Positions 23,377 to 33,611 of a stretch of DNA of 64,000 nucleotides are shown one piece after another. The position numbers were made by a program, and so were the translations under genes. This DNA is from Neurospora crassa OR74A. Its lineage: Eukaryota > Ascomycota > Sordariomycetes > Sordariales > Sordariaceae. Where the stretch lies: positions 1,426,001 through 1,490,000 of the forward strand of contig NC_026507.1 of NCBI RefSeq assembly GCF_000182925.2, read 5' to 3'. The notes under the pieces were generated by a model. It was not told where the DNA came from. It was given only the letters and a program-made list of their open reading frames with translations, and did not search any database. Positions within the stretch are counted from its first letter, which is position 1. Each line of letters opens with the position of its first letter.

Positions 23377-25063
23377 TCATTCATATACATAACAGAAATG
23401 GTCGTCGCTGACAGTATCCATCAGCTTCTTTATTTGCACATCAGGCATTGTTGGACCGATGGCAATGGTCTCATTCGTCGTAACGTTGGCGCTGGGGGGT
23501 TGGTTCAGGAGTGTGTGCGTGCCCCAGAGGCCCTGTATAGCAAAATCACATCAAACATGAAGTCAGCACGACAAACTGCAAGAAAAAAATGAAGAAGAAA
23601 ACAAAAAAAATATAGGAAATTCACGCCAAACAAACACTTCAGGTACGCACCTGTCGGTTCTCAAAGTCCAAGTTTTGCCAGATCCACCAGAGACGATCGA
23701 TCTGCCCGTGATGAAGCCAGAAGACCGGGTCCCCGGGGGAGATGTACATGTCGGCTCCGGGATCACCACCGATCATAAAGTGCCCGGCCGTGTGAATGCC
23801 CAGGTTTCCTGGGTGGTAGCGAGGGTCGCCCTCCTAGAGTAGTAGTGTTTCTTGTCAGCCAACGAAATTTCTACTAGTTGTAAGCCGAGTACCTAGGTAG
23901 GGTAGGGTAGGTAGCCTTGAGTAGCAGGAGCGACGGGATGGATTGGATTAGATAACTTCATGTTTAGGTAGGTACCTACCAGCGTAGTCTGGAACTCGAA
24001 AATATTCTTGGTCTGCAGAATGAGCTCCGTCGTGTTCCTCAAGGTAGCAAACTTCCTCCCCAACTCTTCGCTCAAATCCCGCTTCAGACACCGCCTGTTG
24101 TCAGCCAGAACGTTCGCTGCCACCGTCAGGTTGCCCGGTTCTCCGTATTTGGGCAGCCCGACGGGCCCGAGGTGCGTCTGCATGCCGGCGATCGGACCCG
24201 TCGTCACACAGCCGCCACCCCGCCCGTTGGGCCCTGCGGGAAGAATGTTCACTTGGGTGAAACCGGGAAAGATGAAGCCCGAGTCCCCGTGGGGGACCGG
24301 ATCGCCGTTGCCACCGAGCGAGGTGTCCGAACCGTCAAAGATGGGGGAGGCGAGGAGATTGGCGACATCGAGACCGTGGTTCCAATAAGCAAGGGCGCCT
24401 GTTTGTTTGTTACACGACGTTTTTTTTTTTGTTTAGAACCATTGGCTGACAGACAGGGAAGCCCGGGGGGGGGGGGGGGGGGGGGGTGTTGGGTTTCGAT
24501 TCGACCATGGAAGGAAGGGCCTTAAAGGGTTGTGGGTTGTTTAGAAGACAAACCTTTGTAGCCACACTTTTGAAGACCTTGCTCGAAACCATGAATGTAG
24601 TAACGGTGCCAGGGAAGAAAGAGACCCGAGAAATGGATATAAGGCGTCACGTTCAAGTGAAGGTAGATAAAGTCGTCAAAAGCAGAGACGGCGCCGGGAG
24701 CTTCACCTGCTGGAAGGATACTGGGACTCTCCAAGAGACACTTGAATGCCTTGATGTAGTCGCGTCTCTCGGACTTGGAAAGGTTGCGCCTGTTGATATG
24801 GTGTTAGTCGAGGTTGACTATGGATGACTGACTGGTGATTTTGACGTAGAATAGGTAGGCACATACCATTCCTTTCTGACCTTGACATTCTTCCTGTTGC
24901 ATTTGCCATTGAACCTTTGGTAGGCATTCCTAGAAGCTAATGCGTTGAGCTCCTTGAGAACCACACCGGAGTCGATGGCCTTTTGTCCCCATGAAGAGAC
25001 ATTCAAAGCCAACACGGGCACCGAGAGGACCCCCGTCAACCAGAGCGCAGAAGGGAGGTGCAT
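23377..25063 (-). CDS. Secreted short tyrosinase / catechol-oxidase-like copper enzyme
   Basis: Five exons (25063-24867, 24789-24554, 24398-23980, 23833-23651, 23532-23377) join in frame to 396 aa. A signal peptide is evident ([19 protein letters not shown]). The CuA site has three His in the usual order: [18 protein letters not shown] and [14 protein letters not shown]. The PYWxW box expected after CGYxG reads LAYWNHG here. The CuB site shows [12 protein letters not shown] and [19 protein letters not shown]. The protein ends soon after CuB (FCYVYE) and lacks the long C-terminal propeptide of classical fungal tyrosinases, which fits the short secreted class that oxidises phenols or catechols outside the cell. 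Whether it has monooxygenase or only diphenolase activity cannot be told. Intron 2 carries a C22 run on the coding strand. Confidence 0.9.
24465..24486. repeat. G22 homopolymer in a tyrosinase intron
   Basis: Third intronic run of exactly 22 G on the plus strand (C22 on the coding strand) in a minus-strand gene of this window. Confidence 0.95.
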
Positions 25064-26889
25064 GTTGACGATATAGAGGCGAATATGGAGGAACGGGGAG
25101 TGATAGCAACGAAGCCGTATGTCAGATCACGACGGCCACCTTTTATACCAGGGACAGCATCCTGCAGACCTCCCTCTCCCATTTATCAGGGTATCTTTGG
25201 CCGTCCCAGTCCCATGAATAGACATTCCCATCGTACCATCACCGACTGACATCCTAGTAACCGAGCGGCGCGGGTTCGTCTTACTGTATTTGTATGCTGG
25301 TCCGAATCTTGGATGCATCGCTCTATCTGTGCCGTTGTTGATCATCTTTTGTATGGTGATGCCGGTTACTACTTGGATGCAGGTAAGATGCATGATACCT
25401 TGTGTTCCTACCCTGGACTACCACTCAAGACCTTCATGGGGGCGGCTTTTGCTACGACGGCAGAGGGAGTGCCGAGAAAGTGGGAGGAAATTGCAGAAAA
25501 AGTATCGAGCACGATTTCATGTCAAAAAAGCCAGGAAGACAAGGTAGATATACCTGACATTGATGTTTACCTGAAGACCCTTACAAGGTCAAAAGCTGGG
25601 TTTCCGTATAGGTGGATTGGGATGGAAGTTTGTCCTTCTGGGCACATGCCATCGAGCTTCCACTAAGAAACGGGCATGCTAAGGGGACATCTCATCAGGA
25701 TTTCGAGTTGACGCATCTGAATAACTTTCAAGCTTCAATCTGTTCATTTAGGACGTTAGATCCTCATGTGCCCAATCCGCTCCCCGTCACGGCAAAATCG
25801 ACTGTCTGGGGGACTCTGCCAAAAGCAAGACATGATGGAGTTCGTGGAGAAATTGAAGTAAGAAACTTGAGTCCCTATTGTTGGAGTTTTGATAGAAAGA
25901 AAGGAAAGTGGGTAGTAAGAAAGAAAAGGTTGGAAAGGAGAAAAGGGAAAAAAAAGAAGGAGGAAGGGGATATAAGAAAGGAAAGGAAAAGAAGAAAGAA
26001 GAAGCGAAGAAGAAAAAAGGACAGAGAGAAGGAGAAAAGAGGTTGAGAAGAAAAAAAGAATCGGTAAAGGAAAAAAATATTTGAAAAAAGGAAAGAAAAG
26101 AAAAACCAAAAATAAGAAAAAGAAAAAAAAGGGAACAATGAGAGGGGAAAATCTCATCTGCCGTACTTGATTCAGTTACTATCATCAAACATCAAAAGTC
26201 TGCCACAGCTTAGCCGACACATTCACAGCGGCAAGACCGCTCTTGGCTTGACAGTTCAACGGGAGGTAGGAGATATGTCCCGCTAGACACTATCCATTTT
26301 CTCTTCGCACAACGTGCTGACGATGAGACGTCCTTGACGAATTGGTCAATCGCTCCTTAGTAAAAAGAAAGGAGAAAAGAGGAAAAAAGAAAAGACAGAA
26401 TCCACCAGGAAAGATTAAAATTAGAAAACCGGCAGTCTCCAAATTCCTCGATCACAACTATGTACCTACCTAAGATAGGTACGTAGAGTTTCGCTTGAAT
26501 CTTCTCTACATCTCCCATCGAGTCTCGTTGTTGCCCCTCTTCTATGCTGCTGTGTAACCTGACGTTGAACTTTAGCGAGGACATGGTGATATCGAGACAG
26601 TATTAAGGGAGCACTGGATGTAGGGTCCCCACAGATGGAAATCGTACCACACACCTATCAAAACAGCGAATAGCCGAATACGATTCGAGCTTCCAAAACC
26701 ACCGCGGTAGGAAACGCGGAACCCCCTCCGTTGCGCATAACAAGCTTGGTGTATAACTGGTCCGGCACCGTAGATGCGCAGACTTCCAAGATCCTTTCGA
26801 CTCGCTCTCCATTGCCGAAACTGTCTGCTAACATACCTCACTTCCGCATGAAGCGACAATGGTTGTGACCCAAAAAAATACTTATAGAC
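25064..26889. other. Gene-poor spacer with a homopurine tract
   Basis: The first ~200 nt upstream of the tyrosinase start are its likely promoter. A 117-codon plus-strand frame at 25313-25666 has fairly even composition but no recognisable domain. From about 25890 to 26140 the plus strand is almost pure A/G. Nothing else is recognised up to the stop of the next gene. Confidence 0.45.
25893..26140 (+). repeat. ~250-nt homopurine (A/G) tract
   Basis: Strand-asymmetric sequence of GAAAGG/GAAGAA-type words with few pyrimidines. Lys/Arg/Glu-rich or Phe/Leu/Ser-rich translations of it are by-products of the composition, not genes. Confidence 0.8.
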
Positions 26890-29082
26890 TTAAACCGCCT
26901 CTTTTGAAAGCGGAATGACAGTCAGCTGGACAGTCAACTTCACAATTTCTTCTGTCAGCAAGTCTTCCATCTCGATAACCTCGAAGGCGCTCATCGGGGT
27001 GGATTCCAACACCTGTATAGTGGACCGAGGAAACGTCTGACCGGCAATGGTTTTGATAGTTGTCACTCGGAGAGCTTGCTCAGATGGCAGTAACTCAACC
27101 TCGAAGCCCTGAATAGGTAAGCAAGTCAGCCAAAACCAGACGAGCGTGTGAAGAACAAGATCGGTACTCACTCCGTATAGATGTGGTATTGGGATCCACA
27201 ACCTTGGGTCCTCCATCTCTGTTAAACATGACAGTTGTGGCATCCTGAATCGAGAAGGGCCGACCTGTGTCTCCGCTGGTCAGTGCTATTATGGTAGTAT
27301 CGATGAGCCGCGTTCCATGTATCTTACAAGACGACCAGCAGTATCCTTCATCAATCTGTGAAGCTGCTCTTCCAGATAAAGGAGTCTTCTTTCCTCCACA
27401 TGATGCAAAATTTCCGGCTTGAATGCTTCCGCCAGCTCTTGGTTATATGCCGTGTCTCGTGCGGTCTTCCCTTTCCCTCCAAAGGACTTCAAGGTTTCTG
27501 TGAAACAGTCCAGTCAGCTTACATCCGAAACAGAAATTGTGGCGAACTGGGTTGACATACTCCACACACGAGAATTTGCTTGAGCTTCTTCGACGAGCTC
27601 TTCCCATGCTCGGTACTCCTCAGAGTACTTGTCCTCGGGCGGCCTGCTACCAGCAATTATATGCAGCGCTGAAAGACCATCATCGCCTTCGGCATCCAAA
27701 GGCCCAGTATTATACCAGTCACATTGTCGCCAGCTGTATTCCTTGCTGAGCGTCTTCCGGGCCCCAGTCCAGTCCTTGTTCACCAGCGCTTGGTGCCACT
27801 GCTTGCGTCGCAGAGCATATTGTCTTGGATAGCTGCTAGCCAATTTTCCTCCCAGCCATAGCGCCACATCTTCCTTTTGGAGGCCTCGCGTACCACCAGA
27901 CCCTCCGTCGAGTTCATCAAAGTCGAGTTTCTTCATATCAAAAATCTCGCTCAACATCTTATCAGCCAACATCCTGTATCCCTGAACGTCTGCAGGTGCG
28001 AACTCTGCTGCCAGTTCTGCACATGCCCGGTACTTGGACGCATCAACCAGTCGCCGGAAGATCTCGCGCTGAACTCTCTTCTCGTCAACGTTTATGGAAG
28101 ACTCGGTCGAGTGGTCGCGATTGGAGTTCATAGTGACAACAATGACTTGCACAATGGGCACACGATTCCCTCTGTTTGGCTTGGTGGTGACAGACAACAA
28201 CTGGAAGAATGCCCCTCTGAGCAAAATCTCCCTTTCACCCTCCGGCGAAATATTGGCCACCGGCATGGCACAGATCGAAGTGACCACGCTGTCCGGGTAT
28301 TGCTTTCGATAGGCCCTGAGAAGGCCCTCATCAATGCCCCTCGTATGGACCTGAAGGTGCATGTGCACCAATCGTTCGCCCCCCGGTGACTTCTTCGTCG
28401 CGAAGTCTTCCATGACCCTGGGATCGGCGCTGGTTGACGTCAAGGCTAAGGGGATAGCAAAGCCGCGCATCGTCAAGTCGGGGTTCCGCATAATATCTTC
28501 ATAGAAGCGGACGGTTTCCTGGTAGACAGGCATTCCGCGATGCGTGAGACCCTCAAAGTTTCCATAGCGTGGATCACCAAGTTGAGACAGCCGGAGATTA
28601 TACAGGTCAATGGTCAGGAACTCGATGAGTGTGGTAGCAACCAGGAGATGCTCTTCAGAAGCGTGTTCCGTACGAAGGGTGTCACTGACCAGTTTGAAGA
28701 GGTAGTCGTATCCCGGAACCGAGCAGTACATTTCCAGAGCATCGTACTGCTCGCTGCTGTCAGTGGTACCGATATCAGAAGGGCGACTGACCGAAACGTC
28801 GGCGTAGTCGCGGTAACCACTGAGAAGTCGTTCAAGTGGTTCGCGCACCTCTTCCGGGAGCCTCTCGGGCTTACACCATCTCCGCACGGCCTCCACAAGT
28901 TGCGCATATGCGCCATTATCCAACCAAGCAGCGCGCACTTCTTCGATCTTACTCCGAAGTCGGGACATGCGTTCACGCTCAACCTGGCCGGAAAAGCCGG
29001 ACTTGAGTGTCTGGAGGTTCACGGCATCGAGTGGTGCCGAGAATCTCGTCCTGGCTGCCGAGGTGGGTTTGAAACGAGGCAT
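26890..29082 (-). CDS. ADP-ribosyltransferase-like protein with C-terminal ankyrin-type region
   Basis: Exons 29082-27561, 27497-27328, 27264-27172 and 27108-26890 join in frame to 667 aa; all three introns are 63 nt. The N-terminal half reads as an ADP-ribosyltransferase (ART) fold of the R-S-E class: R182 in GLTHRGMPVY, S216-T-S218 in PLALTSTSADPRVMEDFA, and E283-R-E285 in SPEGEREILLRGAFFQLL, with spacing typical of the family. An ExE motif usually goes with arginine as acceptor; the substrate is unknown. Residues ~465-580 resemble a degenerate ankyrin pair (DGLSALHIIAGSRP, GKGKTARDTAYNQELAEAF). The last ~100 residues hold LWIPIPHLYGGFEVELL, a module that fungal ankyrin proteins often carry. 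No signal peptide is visible, so a cytosolic role is likely. Its neighbour is a divergent ankyrin gene with a similar C-terminus. The ART assignment rests on motifs only. Confidence 0.75.
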
Positions 29083-29914
29083 GGTGGGCTTTGTAATATG
29101 TGTTCCTTTTTTCGGCGAGTGTTGTTAAAGGGTTACTGGATGAATGGATCAGTTGAATTCGTATGTCATGCTTCTTGGTCAACTCAGAAGAATCAGCGCC
29201 TTCAGTATGAACGGGCTTGACCCTACTCCAGGTTGGTTATGCCGTTTTGAAACCACACAGCCGTAAATTCGTCTCGTGAACTTCACTTTGGAAAGGTAGG
29301 AGGTATGCCATGGGTCGGAAGGAGGAGGTGGGAGGCCGCCCACCAGAAAGAAGGCCCCTCAGAAGTGTGGTACCACTGACTGCTATGATGATTGGAAAGA
29401 ATGGACGGCCCTGTTTGGGTATTCATTGCGCAGAAAGCCTTGCAACTGAGTCACTCCTCAAGTCATATCCAAGCCAAGCCTGGACTGAGATTTGGAGGGT
29501 GTCACAAAACCCCATGAGCATGGAGGGTGGCGCACGGCTATAGGCGATTTCACCCAATGACCATATTTATCACGTCCGACACTCCACATGGGAAGGCAGA
29601 CAGAAGCAGCCACAACGCCAACTCTTCAGGAACCAAAAGGGCACAGCCTCGTCCACAACGAACCGCGAGCGGCTAGCCTGTTCGTCGTATACACTACCTC
29701 TAGTCATCCCCGATATCAACCACACAATTCTGTTATAGGCAGGTGAGATCAAAAAGGATCCCACATCCACGATCTAGAACTCAGGATGAACGGAAGTCTT
29801 TGCCATTTCCAGCTTGCATTGCCTTCCTTGCATAAGCTTGCACTTTGAAGGAAAAAGCCTCGTCAATTACCAAGACACCAAAGTGGCCACCGATCGACCA
29901 CAAGGCGACATATC
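29083..29914. promoter_or_regulatory. Intergenic promoter region of a divergent pair
   Basis: This 832-nt spacer separates the start codons of the ART-like gene (-) and the PigL_N/ankyrin gene (+), so both promoters must lie here. No gene or specific site was recognised. Confidence 0.5.
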
Positions 29915-31509
29915 ATGGCCGAAGTACTGACTGGTATTGCCGTCGCAACCGAATCCCTCACTCTTTGCATCAAGGCCGTCGTTATCCTCAAAAGATTCTA
30001 TGTGACGGTCAAAGAGGCAAGGGAGGATCTCAATAAGATCCTCAACCTGGTCGGACGAACAAGAAACCGTATCGAACTCATGAAGATCACACTCATCGAA
30101 CTTCGGAAAACAACTGACCCAGGTATTACTGCAGGCTTCATTGCCGCATGTGATGGACTCAACGGAACTCTGAAAGAGCTAGTCCAAGAGGCATCGACTA
30201 TTGCCAATGGTCGATCTCGATTTGGTATTGCCAGACGTCTGAAATGGTCGATGAGCCACTCCAAGGTTGAGGAACTTGTTCGCAAGCTGGCAGAACAGGA
30301 GAAGGAGGTGACAAATTCGTATATGATGCTCAACTCGTAAGCTGATGCCATGTTTGCTACGAGGAGCTTGTCCTGATAACAAACCACAGATTAACCTCTC
30401 TCCGAACTCAACAGGAGTTGCAGAGGCTCACAAGGTCATCTGACGAGCGGTCCGAAATCACAATCGCCTTTTGCCAGGAATCGGAGGAGCGCCTTTCCGA
30501 CGTGTCTACATTGCGAAGCAGCTCCGAAGAGCCTTTGAGTAGGCCTCGAACCTGGCTTGGGCATACCATTACCGATTACCACTCTCCGGAGTATCTGCAG
30601 CTGCGAGACGAGCTTTCCGAAGCCGTATATTGGGGTGACTGGGATGTCGTTTTCAACAAGCTTGAGGAGGGGTTCCGGACATTTGGTGAACTGTGGGGGA
30701 ATGCGCCACGAGTGAGTAAGTGAAAGTACGTTGGACAGAGAGGATAAGCACCGAGAGGCTGATGCATACGGCAACACAGAAGATCGAGCGCAGTATCACC
30801 ACCTCTCAATGTGGACTCCTCTTCATCAAGCAGTATATCATCATGCGCCAGTCCATGTCGTTGAACGATTGCTGGAATATGGAGCTTTCAGTAAGTTGCA
30901 CACAGAAACTTATCTTCAGGTCCGCTCAGAGTGCGATTGTTGACACAGGAGCAGAAATGCTCCGAACAAGAAAATCCGAATTCGGGCATCCCAACTTGAC
31001 CCCCCTCGAACTTGCTCACGAGATGGAAGTCTACCACCTTTATGACATTCTCCGACCAGTGATAAAGCGTCCTTTGCCACCAGATACTCTACAGAGAATC
31101 GAGTATAATTTTCACCGCCTGATCCGCAGTGAGATAGGGCAGTGTGTTGATACAGCAAAGCTCTATCTCCCTGTTCTTGAGGTCCTCAAGGAGCTCGATG
31201 GGGAAGCTGTGTGGTTCCCGATTAAGTTTGGACATCCCGGTGCTGTACGTTATTACCCATCTCCGAAGCTCTCGTAACCGACTCTAACATTAACCGACTC
31301 AGGGATACCTTTTCCAGCTGTTGGGCAGGGAGCTTCAGGTCAAATCTGTGAACATCCAGGACAAAGCTTCGGAGACCCTCTATCGCGTTATGGAAGACGA
31401 CATTTATGAGACTGACCAAATCTTCAACTTTGCCGGAGACCTCAAACAGAAGAGAGACATTGATGAAGAGGATACCGCACAGCCCTTGTCGTTCAAGCTG
31501 GAACTCTGA
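29915..31509 (+). CDS. PigL_N/HeLo-like N-terminal domain plus ankyrin protein
   Basis: Five exons (29915-30336, 30390-30715, 30780-30890, 30949-31244, 31303-31509) give 453 aa; introns are 53-64 nt. The N-terminal ~170 residues form a helical domain starting MAEVLTGIAVATESLTLCIK, with KLAEQEKEVTNSYMMLNSLT, typical of the fungal PF17111-type domains that head many NLR-like and ankyrin proteins. A linker follows, then an ankyrin region: MWTPLHQAVYHHAPVHVVER, LLEYGAF and LTPLELAHEMEVYHLYDILR. The C-terminus (WFPIKFGHPGAGYLFQLLGR, LQVKSVN, LYRVMEDD) resembles the module ending the divergent ART-like neighbour. For intron 2 I chose the GTAAGT donor at 30716 with the CACAG acceptor (64 nt); a GTGAGT donor 4 nt earlier would force an unusually short intron. 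Function is unknown; a sensing or scaffold role is inference from the domain type. Confidence 0.75.
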
Positions 31510-32472
31510 TGAAAGACCATGGGTGAAGGATTCTTCTTCTGGCTATTGCTCCACAACCGGATAGTCGGAGCATCCTTGATCGGCACAGTCAATTATGGGG
31601 TCCATATCGACGACACTTTGTTTCGTGAATTGGCATATTAGGGAGTTCACGACATTAATCCCGCGACAAATGCCCCGAAAAGCACAGGGCTGATAGAAAA
31701 CAAGCTGCGAAACGCACCCGGCCTACAGGAGTTGCCGGAGTACAATGTGCTGAGAGACTTGGTCCCCATCTCAAGACCGGCATCGGAAGGGGAAGATTTG
31801 AAACCCATTCACATTTCCGATTTCCATGAACCATACCGTTGTGAAAAACCACAACGAACTGAAGGTTGAATCGGAGTGACGGCAAGCCATATCCCATAGC
31901 TCGCCAACGTACTCGTCGATGGTATCCGGGCTTCCATCCAGTGCGTACGAGAAGCGAGGCGGTTGTAACCCCCCTGCTCACTTCGCCACCTGCGTTTCCT
32001 TTTTAATGATGATGCTTCCACTTGCAAGCGACCACTACACTCTTGCCATGCAGCAAGCTTGTCTGCAGTTCCGATTGGAGAAGTCAAACGAGGCGTGGAT
32101 GTGTATACCTACATGATCTGTTTCTGCCTGTGGTGCCTCACAGGTAATGAGTCTGCAAGGTTATACAATGATACTGATTGAATGGCTATTTTATTCACGA
32201 CCTTCGCTCCAGCTCCCAAAGAGAGGTGGGATAATTTCAGATAATACCTGATTTGGAAAAAAAAAATACCGTACTATCGTGAAAATTCTCGCTTGTTAGC
32301 CCAAGAAGGGTAGAGGGGGACGCGGTGGCTGGAGGTGCCTAGGTATTTATGCTCGGTTGAAGTCGAGGTGATGCCGGGTTGGTCATTCGCTGGTGCCTCC
32401 TCGGAGAGCTAGAGAGTTTTCTCCATCAATGCCGACAAACTCATCATCTTCCTCACCGTAAACAAACCCCAA
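31510..32472. other. Convergent 3' spacer
   Basis: Lies between genes pointing at each other. No gene recognised. An A10 run sits near 32260-32269. Confidence 0.5.
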
Positions 32473-33611
32473 CTATTTCTCTTCTTCGCTACCCTCGTCG
32501 CCCGTGTCACCGGCCTCGTCCACTGCGTCCTCACAATAATCGGCCCATATTCCTCCAGATGAGCCGCCCTCCACATCCTCGCCAGACTCGCCCTGTGATT
32601 GAGATCCTTCGCTAGAGTCATGATCGTCTGCATCCTCATCGTCATAGATCTCCGCTAGGTCCTCGGAATATCCATCTTGCTCTTCCTCAGCCCATTCAAT
32701 AATCTCCGTGACATCCGCCTCCCCATTCTCGTTGAACCTGATCTCGGTGACCAGGACGTTGCACAGCGAACAGCGACCTCTCACAGGAAAGCCCGACTCG
32801 ACAAGGTCGCGATAGAAGCGGGATCCACTGATGCCCGTCTTGACGATGTACAAGCAGCCACAGTTGGCTACCATGCTGCGGAGGAACAGGGCGGAGGATC
32901 TCGGTTTCGGTCTTGGCGGGCAATCCTGGGAGGACTGGGAAGGCTGTGTTGGGTTGTTTGGAAGGGATCTGCGGGTTTGAGTACTCCGGGATGTGGTAAG
33001 GGGCTGGGAGAGAGGTTTGGATGTTAGCTTTTTGCTTCTTTTTTCGTGGATCAATATGGGGAATAATGAGTTCGACCATGTGTAGAGCAACGAGCAAAAT
33101 CAGCCATCTTGCTTCTGCCCTTTTTCTTTCCTGGCTAGGGCTACCGATCCTTGCCGTACAGAATGATGGCTTTCCGATGCCGTTCGCAGTTACATCTTTG
33201 TCATCTCCATTGGAGTCAAATCACTCGTCCCCGGTCCATTCAACCGGACAGCACCTTCCGAACTGCCGAGCCCGTAACAAGTTTGGTGGTTATTCTGCTG
33301 GCAAAGCAAGAAGAGGAAGAAGGAGGAGGGAAAATGAACAAGAAGGAAAGAAAATCATAAAGTTGAAATTGGCTGACCTGGTCTGAAGAATCTGTCGAGT
33401 TGCCGCTCTTAGAGGGCTCTGATGATAGAGATTCCGTGGCCCCTTGGGTGGCGTGACTGATGTCTGCGTCGCTCTTAGACGGCGCTGTTGACGGACATTC
33501 AACCGGTGATTTTGGTTGGTTGTTCTGGTTGGATATCTCAGGTACCGCCAGGCCCGTCTTTAGGGCAGCTGCGTAAGACAAGACCGGAGCCTTGCCATCT
33601 TCGGTCGGCAT
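32473..33611 (-). CDS. Acidic hypothetical protein
   Basis: Not recognised. Exon 1 (33611-33378) and exon 2 (33003-32473) give 254 aa if the 374-nt intron is right; the donor GTCAGC is weaker than others in this window and the acceptor CTCTCCCAG is good, so the join is moderately certain. The N-terminus is Ser/Pro/Lys-rich. A compact core of about 65 residues contains MVANCGCLYIVKTGISGSRF and FPVRGRCSLCNVLVTEIRF, with Cys residues spaced CGC and CSLC that might bind metal. The C-terminal ~75 residues are strongly acidic (EEEQDGYSEDLAEIYDDEDA) and end EEEK. Such a layout is compatible with a nuclear or chaperone-type protein, but nothing specific can be claimed. Confidence 0.6.

Noticed and set aside
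25313-25666. Plus-strand frame of 117 codons with fairly normal amino-acid use
   Set aside because: No domain, no clear promoter or splice-supported extension; kept only as a remark in the spacer.
30712-30757. Alternative 46-nt intron using the GTGAGT donor in the PigL_N/ankyrin gene
   Set aside because: Shorter than other introns here; the GTAAGT donor 4 nt later with a CACAG acceptor gives a 64-nt intron and an equally good frame.
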